Positions 24,855 through 38,917 of a stretch of DNA of 64,000 nucleotides are shown here, piece after piece. This stretch comes from Diphasiastrum complanatum (lineage: Eukaryota > Streptophyta > Lycopodiopsida > Lycopodiales > Lycopodiaceae): contig CM055098.1 in assembly GCA_029204225.1 (NCBI GenBank), forward strand, positions 48,756,088 to 48,820,087, written 5' to 3'. Positions within the stretch are counted from its first letter, which is position 1, and the number at the start of each line of letters is the position of its first letter. The notes beneath the pieces are model-generated. The model searched no databases and was not told the DNA's origin. It saw only the letters and a list, made by a program, of their open reading frames with translations. The position numbers were made by a program, and so were the translations under genes.

Positions 24855-27800
24855 CTGAGACAGCAAGAGAAATTAAAACTCATGAAACAAAAGGTCAACC
24901 CTATTCCCATCTTAAAAAACCAAAATACTTCATCTTATCAGATAACTGGTGGTTGTTTGTTCTTCAAGATCAGAGAAGAATTTACATTTTCCAAAATAAA
25001 CCGAAAATATTGCTGTAAACCAACATTTCAGCTTCAAAATTCTATTATTGTCAAGATGTTTTTTTAGTAGAGACAACCTTCTTAGCCTCGCAGTTCATCT
25101 CTTTGGTGGAAACTCAACTCTCTATGGTCAGGCGGCCTCTTGTTACAATTTTTCCCAACGTCAGATGCCCACACTGAAGGAGCGAATTTAACATATTTTT
25201 TCATAAGTGCTCAGGATAAGATTACTGCTGTAGCTAGCCGCTTTAGATACTACGTAACGCCATCTAAGGAGCTTACACTAGAAGTTGTTGATATGACTTG
25301 TTTAGAGTATTAGCGTGGATTTTCCATATTAAAATGCCAAATTGTACTCATTGCCTTCCAGTATAGAATGGATCACAATTTACCTCAGGCCATCCATCGC
25401 TGAGAGATCCCAACTAGAAGAGAATCCTCCACACTGAACGATTCCTTGCACATCTCATACGAGTATATCCTGTATGCTTGAAGAAGTCCTTATATCAAGT
25501 CACCGTCGACAGTGGCTGCGGTTTTTCGCACGAGAATGATAGTTCAGACTCTTTTACTCCAATCTATGTTTGCCTGTAGTCTACAGCACTTAGTTCGCAT
25601 GTTCTGAGATAAATAAGCATTTTTGAGAGCGCACGAAGCTTTTCTGCAGTTATGACAAGAAAGTCGACGAACAAGAGTCAGATAATAGAATTTACTGGTG
25701 AACGTGGACGAAAGTGCTTCTATTCATGTATATTCAATTTCAACATTTTTCCATACATTACTCTAATACAAAAGGATAATAATGGCAACTATATCTCGAA
25801 TCAGATCAAAACCGTAACGCTCGAAAAATTACTCTGCGTAGGCCGTCATATTGCAATTTTTTCATTGCAAGTTCATGCTGATCACCTCTTACCTTCAGTT
25901 TTCAGTGCACACGGAGAATGATGCTATGATTTGGTATCGATCAGCCACCCTTGATAGGCACTTGAAACGTGACCGAAAGTGCTCAACTAATGAGAAGTCG
26001 TTAGCTGCTGATTGAAACAGCAATTGATATAACGAGTAACGAAGCTAAAGACGAGGACTCTATTAAGCGTCTTTTTAACTGGGACTGAAGATAAAATTTG
26101 TAGCTGCTTCATGGAAGTCTGCCTGTTTATCGCTGCTTATCAAACGCTGATATTAACTACGCATGATGATTCTATCACGATTGGTCTCTAAACTTGGAAG
26201 TCATAACCCTGGAAGTAGGATTGAATCTGTGTGACAAAATCTGGAGATCCCTACCTCAATTGCTTGCAGCTAGGAAACAAAGTAGAAAGGCTGAAAGCAA
26301 GACCAATTTTCTTTTTTCAGAGCACAGCTATTAAAACTTATCGCCCAATGGACGAGACGTTCATTCAGCAAGGTATTGAGAGGTCTCAGAGCACGAAGGC
26401 GCTAGTTCAGAACGCGATAACTTATAACATGATGATCTTGAGAATATTTGATTATGGACAGCCCAAAAAACACTATAAGTAAGCCAAAGGAATGTCAGCA
26501 GGCACCAACGACAAGACAAGCTTGAACGTTTCATTGATTTAGTTACTTACAATCTCTCAAAAGACATATCAAAGAGATGTTTAAGTTTCACCCTGAAAGT
26601 CATATAAGTCGATCTGTAGATACCTTTTCGAGTCGAAGTAAGATTTAGAAGCGAGCTACTTTAGATTAGAACTCCTATATTCTTCTGCTTTCCATAGTCT
26701 CCGGTTAGCAAATCTACGCTACGACTTACAATCACTACCACTTAAACACCGTCGTAACGTAATAACTTTCTCCCGTATATGATCGTGTCTATTTGTTATG
26801 CTCATGCATATTTTTCTCTTGAATCATGAACGCGAAGTCCAGAGCTTTGAAACTTTTATAGGGTTTCACCACACTAACGTCATACATAAAGCATCAGTGT
26901 CGTTGCCGCGGATCTACAACTTCACGGCATTCCTAGTCAGATGCTTTTAAGCACTTAAACATACAAGCAACACATACAGAGCAACATAAATGCTCTTCCT
27001 TATCTTAGCATGTATTGTTTTTTCTCACCTCTCAGCGATCGGGTGATCAATAGCTGTTGTAGATCGTAATCTTTTCCCTGAGAATCGGAAACAAGAAGCT
27101 TAGTTTTTTCGTGTTTTTCTATCATTTACTCCTACTGTCGATCTATCATCCGCCGAAGATAGTGAACCTATTCTGCGGAAAATGCTCACATCCCTTGCAA
27201 TAATGATAAGGTAGACCAGCGTCTCGAAAGCATTAATAAGCAAGAAGCAGTGTAACAAGCCCGCGACTGCTAAGATCCAGTTTGCACAGCCTCATTAGCA
27301 ACAATGCTCTCATGTAAGTGATCTTGTAGGCGTAAGAAGGTTGCAACCTTAAAACACGATGCAACCACCATATTTCTTAATCAAACCAGCATTTACCAGT
27401 CCGGCGGATTAAACTGTAGAAGAACTACACGTCTTCAATTTGCAAACACCATTCAATGTTCCAACAAAACTCGCCATTGTTCATAGCACCACGGAAACAT
27501 TTCCCGATTCTCATCACCTAATCGCTCAGAGGAAGGCACAATATTCTTTCCTCCGATGGCTTCAAAGTAGCCACGGATCGCCCTTTTTTGGGGGTGCGTT
27601 GAAAGAAATGATCAGGACGGAGAGTGTGAAAGAAGAGACATTTTCCAAAGTGGGGCCGACAGTCCCCTCTACCCGGATAACTGGCCGTCAACCGATCCCG
27701 GCAGCTGCGGGTTAAACGCTGACACACCAATGCCAACCCGGTTGGTCGGGACTGAAGATCGCTATCCCGTGGGCCCTGGCCACTCACAGGAACCTCCTTC

Positions 27801-28660
27801 CCCTCATTCCTCACCGAGACCCCGTCCGAATTACGACCGAATCACCGCACGGCGCAGCTACGTTGCAAATTGGAAAAATGCTGAGATATAACGAGCCTTG
27901 AGGATTAACCTATAGATACTGCTCACTGGCCGCTGACAGCAGCACCGGGTGAATGAGTGATCAACCGTTAGCACATCTGCTTTGAAATAGACTGTAAAGT
28001 GCACTTGCCGTCAGTGAATGGCTACGGCTCCTGAAATCTCTCGATCCTCTGCCGTGGAGCATATTTTTCTGTTTGCTCCAAACTTTGAACGCCTCTTACG
28101 ACGGCGTCTTGTCGTGCCCAAGAACCAGAAGACTCCAGACTCCACGGCTAATTTGCTCAGAAAAGCGCATATGCAAGATGAGTCCGAGAATGGAATTAGT
28201 AATTACATAGTCAGAAGTTGGAAGCTCCTTCCCTGGCTTGCTTGCAGATAAGATATTTGATATATTTTACAGACATGCAGCAACAGTGAAGTAGTTCTCA
28301 CGCCCAGCAACGTCCATCCATCACGATTCACGTTCATTCGCACCTACCCAAGGAGGCTAGCGACAGGTCACAGCATCCGGGCAGCCTCCGTCCGTGTAGG
28401 TTGAGCGGCAACCACCGCACCGCTCCTATAGGACTCTACAGATCTGTAGTCTTGGACCACCCGCCTCTAACTACTATGGCCACTAGTAAGAACCCACGTG
28501 TCAAAACATTTTGTATTAAGAAATTGGCAAGGGCAACCCATTTTGCGATGTGAGTTGCCTGGCCGAGAATTTAGACTAGCTCCTAGGTAAGGCCCGGCAT
28601 CAACATCGTAGACCGGCCCCTGCCCTGTTCCATGGCGGTATATGCCAAGCCTCAAGGTGT
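24855..28660. other. Upstream intron or promoter region of the DRIP-like gene
   Basis: No recognisable coding sequence on either strand, although RING exons would be expected to the right of 24854. By eye the stretch is CpG-rich, and 27.6-28.6 kb has the highest GC. Small frames such as 28018-28251 have no motif. Confidence 0.45.
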
Positions 28661-30703
<2,043 letters not shown>

Positions 30704-31369
30704 TCATCTCATTCATGCTTATACATGAGTTCTCTTTTGATTAATATATCCATTGGACCTGCACTATAGTGTTGATATCTTGCAATTTTGTGTGTAGAAT
30801 GCAATTGTATGTTGTGATTTGGATCCACACGTGTGAAATACAGTACCTTACTGTTATTGTATGAACATCAACGTCATTTTATTATATATTTGATGTTTGA
30901 TCAAGATATTGTTGAGCTCGAGTTTGCATCTTCTATGTGCAGTAGATGTTAGATTTCTACATTGTCAATGGTGCTAGATGTGTTGCAGTTCAAAAAAAAA
31001 GATCCAATATTGGATCTTAGTGATCTGATATTTCTTCACATATGACATGATGGATTTATCCTTGACAAACCCACCAGAAGCCACATTGTCAAGAAGAAGA
31101 GATGATGTGTGGCTTGGAATCCACTCCTTTGTATGAGAGTGCACAAATGTTAAAGTTGCGAGCTTGCCTATCACTTCTAGATACTACAAACTAAGTATGT
31201 GCGGTCAGATCCAAATGTCACATAGTTACTTAGGTGAGATTGCCTTTTGGTACATAAAACCCAAATTTCGTTTTGTATTTCATGTGCTGTGTGAAACTAT
31301 AACTAAGGCTCACATAATGATGAGAAGGGTAAGCAAATTATTGAGGCTACCAATTTTGCTTTCCTGACT

Positions 31370-31505
31370 TCTTTTGATGAACCTACTTCTGTAGAGGAAG
31401 CAAGGCAAAAAGAGGAGTGGGTCCAAGCAATGGAGCTTAAGTATCAAGCTCTTACAAAGAACAACACTTGGAGGTTGGTGAAGCTTCCACAAGACAAGCA
31501 AATTA
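31370..31505 (+). pseudogene. copia polymerase fragment (start of reverse transcriptase)
   Basis: Reads EPTSVEEARQKEEWVQAME, then KNNTWRLVKLP, the segment just before the copia RT domain (family form EA...W..AM..E...L..N.TW.LV.LP). It stops at about 31508 and is not continued in the following sequence. Confidence 0.75.
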
Positions 31506-32416
31506 ATTAAATCAACGAAAGATAAATTTTTTTGTAAAATCTTATGTCATTTAATGTAAGTAATATTTAGATGATACTTAGAGTTCATAGGACAATTGCT
31601 AGCATTGAAACTTCCATATTAGAGGTGAAAAGGTATTTTGAATATGGACGTCCTATATAGTTGGTCTTCCTAGGGCATTGAAAGGTAATGATACTATATG
31701 AGTAATAGTTGACTGCCTTACCAAGTTAGCAACAATGATTCTTGTAGATACTATTATAAAAGCCTATTGTTTAGTCCAGATTTTTGTCAAATTTTTTTCA
31801 CACTTTATATTTTGCCTTTAATATTATTAATAATCGTGATTCCTGTTGAAAGGAGTAAAGAATTCAGATACGACGAACGCTCCAAAACCACTGTTGAGAA
31901 ATCTGGATGAAATTCGATTATGTCTGTGGGCTACTGCTTGCTAGATCAGATTTACAATCCTCCAAAGTGTAGACAGACACTTTTGACCTACGTTTAATTG
32001 TTTAATCATTCAACATGATGAACCAGTGTGTGAAATGATAAATAAACAGCTGATTACGAACAGACAATAATCAGACATCAAAGCATTTGAGATCATTCAA
32101 CATGTGCATTGAAGCTACTATATTATCAATGATCCTTTTGTAAGAGTGCTGTTGTGAAAAATCCAGACAACGCGTTGGTGTGAGAGAAACTTTGTCTCTC
32201 ACGAGTAATGTCAGATCGTCTTGCTTACTAGCAGACTTCTTGGACATCGGCTCAACAACAATATGCTTAGCTTAGGTTGATACTCAATCAATTGGCAATC
32301 CAACTAACTGACAATGCAACTAATGCTCAACCAATTCTCTCATTTTCAATCTAACTATATAGATGGAAAGAGAAAGAATTCAATCTAATCTGAGACTACA
32401 AGAATGATTGATTAAG
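31506..32416. other. No gene identified; probable outer part of the copia A2 3' LTR at the right
   Basis: AT-rich DNA. The part from about 32200 to 32416 may belong to the LTR of copia A2, but there is no second copy to compare because the other LTR is truncated. Confidence 0.4.
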
Positions 32417-32793
32417 CATGTTCCAACGGTATCTAGATTGCCTTCAACATCATCCGTAGAGGGGATGTCCTCCTGGTACTTTCTTGATTTTCTTTGTACT
32501 TGGATCGTGAAGATCCGCCGCCTTTCGGTCTTCGGGAGTTGTTCGGCCGCGTGTCTTGTTCGGGCTTTGCCTCCCCTTTTGAGCTCCTTCAGTCCTTGAA
32601 CATTTGACCTTTGAGTGTCTTTCACTCGTTGACAAACATCTGGCCTTCGCCTTCGAGTGTCTTTCAACTAAAACGGTTATGTGGCAGTTATGGACTGAGG
32701 TGATTTCTGCCTGTGCGTAGTTCCTTTGTATTTCTATAAGCTCAAATTCGAAAACTAACAAAGCTTTGTAGATCGAAACATTTTGTTTCTTCA
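32417..32793 (-). repeat. Copia A2 3' LTR (aligned part)
   Basis: Starts at 32793 (reading left) right after the polyprotein C-terminus and purine tract. The polyprotein frame stays open into the LTR. The left boundary may be further left than 32417. Confidence 0.7.
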
Positions 32794-33039
32794 GCTCCCT
32801 CTCAAAGCGTGGTAGCTTTACGATTCCTAGACTTGTCCTCTGTCTCTCGAACATCCCCTTTTCTAAAGGTTTTGTAAAGATGTCCGCCACCATCTGCTTC
32901 GTTCCAATGAAGCTAATCTTACTAGGTCCCATATTAAATGATATTTGATTGCAATGTGTTTGGTTCTTGAATGAAACACGAGATCCTTCGTCAAGTGTAT
33001 GGCAGAAGTATTTTCCATCTGCAAGATTAGAGACTCTTT

Positions 33040-33411
33040 GGTGGTTTCACCTAGTCTGTCGAGAAACTATTTGAGACATGTGATTTCATTGGCCATCTTC
33101 GTGACTGTGACATATTCTGCTTCACAGGATGACTGAGTTGTGATGGTCTGCTTGTTGACCCAGAGAATTGCTGCATTTGCTGCAATGGAGCACCCTCTTG
33201 AGACACTTTTACAGTCGTCCTTGAGTGATGCCCAACTTGCATTGTTGAGTGCATTTGGAACCCGACATCACGAGAGTAACACAGCCCAAAATCCTTCGTC
33301 TTCTGAAGGTAGTGTAGGATTCACTTGGCAATCTTCCAGTGTGTCCAACTTGGGGTTTGTGCTGAACTGGCTCATCCTAAACACGACATAAGCAATGTCG
33401 GGGCGTGTGTT
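33040..33411 (-). pseudogene. copia A2 RNase H fragment
   Basis: TRPDIAYVVFRMSQFSTNPK, then CEAEYVTVTKMANE and HLTKDLVFHSRTKHI-like traces in shifting frames: the C-terminal RNase H block of copia. The polyprotein end (FIGTKQMVADIFTKPLEKG) follows at 32932-32800. Confidence 0.7.
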
Positions 33412-34695
33412 ACAACATATTGAATTCTATTTTCTACCAACTTTGGTTGCCATATGCACAAGTGAATAAAGAAATTTATGTAACACAAAAAAATGATGAT
33501 AAAAAATTGTGTACTCACATGCATCGACTTCTTGTCCGATGTCAACTAGTCAATCAATAAAGTGTAATTGCATCTGTGAGCAATATGATTAATATTACAA
33601 TGAATTGAATACATCGTACTATCTCACTCATTCATTTGGTGGTTCATCGTTATCGTTTGTCGCATCATCATGCAACAAATCCGCCAAACCAAATGAGTCT
33701 ATCTCTAATTCTACCCAAATATCTCCTAGAGCTTCATCATTAATAAGCTGACTAATGGCGACGGTGACGACAAGTAAGATCATGAAAGTGTGTCGTGTAT
33801 TGTCGAACCATCTGACAATGATGCATCATTCTCAACGTCATCATTAGCTTCTGAAGCTTGCACATGATCATCCTCCCTCAAATCTCCTCACCAAAGCTTG
33901 CCCTCTCAATAGTAGTTTTTTAAGCACCAAAACTTGCTAAAAATGGGAATTAGATCAATGGCTTATGCTCTTGTACTTGGATTTGATACCATGTGACAGT
34001 ACTATACTTTAGGACCATAAATGGATCTACAAAAGATCCACAAGAGTGATTTGATGCTTGCCATAACAATCTATCAAAAACCTAGTCATTAAAAAGTTGA
34101 TCTAGATTGGCAATTTGACAAACAACAAGCATTAACAATCAAAAGCATTGATCAACATTGAAATCCAAGCTCGCACATGTGTATTACAAGCTTTAGTACG
34201 GCCTTCAAGCTGAGAAAGAAGTAGAAATTGATTTGGTTTAAGTTTGGATCACAAAAACTCAATGTACATAGTGAACTGGCTTGAGATTGCCAATGAGCTC
34301 TAAAAATATACTATCTTCTCACTATGGGAGCTTGGAATACATAGCAAATTTGACTTCCTTTGTGAAGTTAGGTGGATTTCCAGCATGTAATAAGGAAGTT
34401 AACACAGCCTTTTTGCCCTAAAATGAAACCCTAGTCTATTTCCTAGAGTCATGCTTGGTAGATAGCTAGTTAGTCAATTTTTCACCTTAAATCTAGGACT
34501 TAGGTCCTACAAACTAGGAATCACTACCAAAATGACATGACCAATCCTATGGTGTTGACCTAACCTACATTAGGAGTGGATTTCCACGTGGCATCTTGGC
34601 CTCACATGTGTGGAATCCACTTATGTACAAAATTTACACTATATTACATGGCTTTTGATCAAGCTAGATTTGCCAATTTTTGGCAATTCTTCACA
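33412..34695 (-). mobile_element. Second LTR element fragment inserted in copia A2
   Basis: Interrupts A2 between ...EKETMQHM and TRPDIAY. Its right part (33992-34695) is a 704-bp LTR with perfect TGTGA/TCACA ends. In minus orientation it is followed by TGGTATCAAATCC, a tRNA-iMet-type primer-binding site. The left part (33412-33991) has no identified domains apart from an acidic trace near 33640-33700 and may be internal sequence or another insertion. Confidence 0.6.
33992..34695 (-). repeat. LTR with adjacent iMet-type primer-binding site
   Basis: Its first 12 bases in minus orientation (TGTGAAGAATTG) equal those of the intact copia LTR at 54596-55332, so the two families are related. Its other end is ...CTGTCACA, then TGGTATCA. 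It carries a CACATGTGTGG motif at 34603. Confidence 0.65.
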
Positions 34696-35420
34696 TGTGC
34701 TGCATTGTCTCTTTTTCTTCATCAGTCTTCAGAAAATCTTTGTTTATCATAATTGTTCTTGCAAGCATTGGGGTGTTTGCCCCTTTGCAATCTGTCATTC
34801 CGAAATCATCTAGGATCTTCTGGATGTACCTAGACTGATGTATAGTTTTCCTTCATCATAGTCATGGTCGATTTGCAAGCCTAGATAACATATGGCTTCT
34901 CCTAGGTCTGTTATCTCAAAATATTTTGAGATGTCGCTCTTCACCTCGACAATTAGCTCTTCGCTTCTGCAAAGTATCTGTGATCCTTATATAAACATTA
35001 GAATCAGCCATTAGTGGCTAGAAACCCAGGGATTGTAGGGCATGATCCTTCTTCTTGTACCATTGTTGCACGGATTGCTTCAATCCATAGATACTTCTAT
35101 GCATTCGGCAAACATAGGTGGGAAGTAATTTACAGATGTAACTGGAGGTTGGTCCATGTAGACTTCTTTGTCTAGTTCGCCATGTAATAATGTTGTCTTC
35201 TCATTGATTATGTGAATCTTGAGGTCATAGGCATCTGCATATGCAAATAGCAAACATAGGGACGTATGCTTCACGACTGAAGAAAAGGTCTCAGTGTAGT
35301 CGATGCCGTACTTTTGAGAAAATTCCTTCGCTACAAGTCTGGCTTTGTACCTCAAAACATTTCCATTCGGTCCGTACTTCAGTTTGTATACCCATTTGCA
35401 TTGCACTGTCTTTCACTTGT
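34696..35420 (-). pseudogene. copia A2 reverse transcriptase
   Basis: CKWVYKLKYGPNGNVLRYKA, then RLVAKEFSQKYGIDYTETF, HGELDKEVYMDQP, and, after shifts, YFEITDLGEAICYLGLQI and ANTPM: the copia RT order. The YVDD region near 34980-35000 is degraded. Confidence 0.75.
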
Positions 35421-36179
35421 TTGGTACTGGTTGTAGTGTCCATACCTCATTCTTTTTCATGGATTCAATCTCTTTGTTCATGGTTTGGATCCATTTGTCT
35501 GGGCTATCAATGGCTTCCTCGAATGTTTGTGGTTCACCACTGAATCCATAGAACTCTTCAGATGTCGAAGCCGAGTTGTCTGGCATGAATTTGGCTGGCG
35601 CTCTTCATTCTCTGGTTGATCTCCTAGGAGATCCTTCGGGCACTGCAATGTCCTTGCCTTTGTCTCTTTGGCTAGGTCTTGAACCATTTCAGTTTACAGG
35701 TGTTCTAGCTACAGGCAGGCTTGATGTCCTTTCTTCATTTGATTCGTCGCTCAGCTGATGTGGGGTTCAAACATCTTCGTCTGAGTGTTCGGCATCTGCT
35801 CCCTCTATCATGGTTGGCAAGTCGTAGTATAGCTTTTCTAAGACTTCATAGCCGGCTGAATCATCTTCAGCCATTGTTCTGCTTTCATCGAACTTGACGT
35901 CTCTGATTGTCTTCACTTGGTTTGTCTCCGGTATGTAGACCCTGTAGTATGATAAATGGTTGTCATATCCGACGAGGTAATCTTGTTCGGCTTTCTCATC
36001 GAGCTTCTTTCGAAGTTTTTTTGGAACATGTGCATAAGTTGCACAGCCAATGATCCGAATGTGCGTTGGGCTTTAGTTTGTGTGGTGTCGTGTGAGGAAC
36101 ACCAGATTTGCCTATCCTATTCTGGATGTAGGCAGATGTAGCTACTGCTTCAACCCATAGCACTCTTGGTGCCTTCGAA

Positions 36180-36734
36180 TAGGCGATCATGCACCTTGCG
36201 GCTTCTATGAGTGTCCCATTCTTCCTTTCAGCAACATTGTTGTGTTGTGGTGTATAGGATGTAGTCCTTCTATGAAGGATTCCTCAATCGTTGCAAAAGT
36301 CAACGAAGCAGTTCGAGATGTATTCTCCACCACGATCACTTTTGATCTGTTTCACTTTGTTTCCTATACATCTTTCTGCCCAGTTCATGTATTTTGTGAA
36401 CTTGTCAAGTGCTTTTGATTTTATGTGTATGAAGTAGACTCTGGCAAACTTGCTGTAGTCGTCAATGAAGGTGATGTCGTATTTCAAGCCTCCTACTGAG
36501 ATCATGTCAGAAGGTCCATAGATGTCCGAATGTACCAGCTCCAGAATCATTGTCGATCTGAAGGAGTCTTTGGTAGAAGGAGTTTGGGACATCTTCCCTT
36601 TCATGCATGCATCATAGGTTGTCGAGTTCGTTGCATTCGGGATGCTCACTTCGGTGATAGCTCCATGATGGCTTGCCTAATACAATGCCATTGGGTTCAT
36701 GTGGCATAGTCTTCTGTGCCATAGAACATCTGTC
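36180..36734 (-). pseudogene. copia A2 pre-integrase and integrase
   Basis: LWHRRLCHMNPMALY next to the truncated LTR, then ACMKGKMSQTP (knuckle Cys), ELVHSDIYGPSD, TFIDDYSKFARVYF and SDRGGEYIS. The integrase frame breaks after CFVDFCND but traces resume leftward. Confidence 0.8.
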
Positions 36735-37111
36735 ATGTTCTAATGGTATCCAGATTGCTTCAGCATCATCCATAGAAGGGGACATCCTCCTGGTACTTTC
36801 TTGATTTCCTTTGTACTTGGATTGTGAGGACTGCCTTTCGATCTTTGGGAGTTGTTCAGCCACATGTCTTGTTTGGACTTCGCCTCCCCTTTTGAGGTCC
36901 TTCAGTCCTCAAAATTTGACCTTTGCCTTTGAGCGTCTTTCAGTCGTCGATGAACATCTGGCCTTTGCCTTCGAGTGCCTTTTAACTGAAACCTTTATGT
37001 GTTGGTTATGGACTAAGGTGGTTTATGCCTGTGCACAGTTCCTTTTTATTTTTGTAAGCTTGAATTTGAAAGATAGCAAAGCTTTGTGGATCAAAACATT
37101 TTGTTTCTTCA
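36734..37111 (-). repeat. Copia A2 5' LTR, truncated
   Basis: Reads left from 37111 (TGAAGAAACAAAATGTTTTG). It aligns with 32793-32417 over the same length with scattered substitutions and is then fused directly to pol sequence. Confidence 0.75.
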
Positions 37112-38215
37112 ATTCCAAATTCACTAGACACTTATAGTTAGTTGTAGTCCATAGACTTGAGTCCTCAATTATGATGTTTCAAATCAATTAAAATTAGGTG
37201 GTCAAACAAAGAAGACTAATTAGATGATGGAGGATATGCTTAGGGCATATGTCTAGCATAAACAATCACAAAGGAAAATGTACCTTCCACCAATTGAGCA
37301 TTCCTATAGTACTTATAGGCATTTGACAACTAGTCTCATCTTATGTGTAGATCCGATCCCAACCAAGTTCACCTATCATATGCTAATCACAATCTATTCG
37401 TATTCAAAAGCAATTAATTTTCTACACCATATGTAGGAAATGTTACAATTAGAATGTGGAAAAATTTTGGGTGCTCAAGAAGGAGCTAATTATTATGTTG
37501 AAACAAACTAATCCTCAAGCATTGGAGAAAGGGTGTATTGTATTTGAGAATTCTTTAAAATTCTAATCTATGAATACAAGCAAACATCATAAACCATTGA
37601 CATGTTTTAGTAAATGGTGAATGGCATAAATTCTTAAAAGAATTGGATCTTTATGAAGGTGGTAGATTTCATGTTGTATTTCATGTTAGTTGATTGATAG
37701 TCAGTTTGTAGGAAGGGAACATCTTGGCGTCCAAAGATAATCTCCTCAAAGATATTTCACAAAGACCTCTTTTAAAAGCAATTGAAAACCCATTGGTAAC
37801 TGATATTTTAATTCATTGGAAATGTTGCTCTAGTGTTGTCGATTCTTGTATTATGTTGATTCGCTAAGGAACAAATTTTCTCATTTTTCATTCTAAGGTC
37901 AATATTGAGATAATGATAGAACAATGTTACATGATTAAATATGTATAGTTGGTATTTAGGCTTGGCCTGTACTGCGTAATCCAAAATAGGTCCTATGTCT
38001 CTTTTTGGATAAGGCATCACCTCATACAAGAGTTGTCATGGCCGTAATGGGGGTTTGGACCATAAGGGGGTTCCTTGGACATAGGGAATGGGCCTAATCT
38101 AGATAGGCACTGTGCTTTTGCATGGGTCTTAGCTACTATGGGTTAGGGGTGCCTACATGCAATGGACATGCATGGGAGATTGGCATGATTTGTTAGAGTG
38201 CTTCCATGTGGATTT
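37112..38215. other. No gene seen
   Basis: AT-rich. Weak copia-like traces may be present but cannot be supported. Confidence 0.35.
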
Positions 38216-38417
38216 AGTGCATGGACAGGTAGGGTAGGCTCTACGCTCTATATATACACTCACATGTGTCCATGAGGATGATAGAGAGTCTTGTGGCCAT
38301 TATGCTATCAGATCTATTCAGTGCATGGACAAGTGGGGTAGCTCTACACTCTATGTATACCCTCACCCGTGTCCATGAGGATGATGGAGAGTCTTGCGGT
38401 CGCTATGCTATCAGATT
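38216..38417. repeat. 104-bp direct duplication with TATA-like segments
   Basis: Copies start GTGCATGGACARGTRGGGTA at 38217 and 38321, each with a CTCTATRTATAC segment and a GTCCATGAGGATGATRGAGA block. They are about 90% alike by eye. They may be promoter-region repeats of an LTR whose edges I cannot place. Confidence 0.8.
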
Positions 38418-38917
38418 ATGAAGCGCTTCTCTTGTGATTTGCCTATCTCCTGGAATGCTTAGGGGCTAGATTGGTATTTGGTCTAGGTTTGGTTGGGATG
38501 GTTTTGTCTACTACATTCTCCCTTGGTGTTCGAGTGCTCTATCTGGGTTTGGAGTCTTGTGGATGTTTTAAGAGTGATAGTGGATGATGTCTATATTGGG
38601 TACTGCAATTATGCATGTCTTGAATTCACACATCTTAAAAGGAGAATCCACATGTCTTATGGAGGCTAGGAGAGAGTCTATCTATACCTCATCCTCGTAG
38701 TTTTGACATAGTGTTTGTATTGATAATCGATAAAGAATTCTATGCTCTAGCTATCGTACTATCTAGTATAGAGATAAGCTTGGGAGTGTCTAGCCATAAG
38801 TTAGAAAATTGGTTGGGTAATTTCCCCAACCCATGCTCTTGTGTGTTAGTTTCTCAATCCAAGTGATCGGTTGAGTGTGAAAGTATTGCACCCACTCAAA
38901 AAAAATATGTCTATGAG

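Larger units (their letters stand above)
32417..37111 (-). mobile_element. Copia remnant A2, same family as A1, split by another LTR
   Basis: Minus-strand element with LTR copies at 37111-36734 and 32793-32417 that align over 377 bp. Both start TGAAGAAACAAAATGTTT, close to the A1 LTR start. After the 5' LTR the sequence jumps straight to the pre-integrase motif (LWHRRLCHMNPMALY), so gag and protease are deleted. Integrase, RT and RNase H follow with several stops. A 1.3-kb foreign segment (about 33,412-34,695) interrupts the RT/RNase H border. The 3' end carries the purine tract GAGAGGGAGC. It lacks the parts that A1 keeps, and the reverse. Confidence 0.8.

Noticed and set aside
27518-27814. 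Minus-strand frame containing LRPDHFFQ, resembling the LRPDH motif after the RING in DRIP proteins
   Set aside because: The preceding sequence shows no RING cysteines, there is no acceptor just upstream, and the following text does not match the family. Probably coincidence.
28018-28660. Small frames in the GC-rich patch (77 and 62 residues)
   Set aside because: No recognisable motif, no splice context; could be chance in GC-rich DNA.
31540-31700. Possible continuation of the copia RT fragment (TSILEVKRYFEYGRP)
   Set aside because: Only a faint likeness to the RT thumb segment; it could not be tied to the fragment at 31370-31505.
36811-37137. 108-residue plus-strand frame
   Set aside because: Antisense to the copia A2 LTR; a chance frame.
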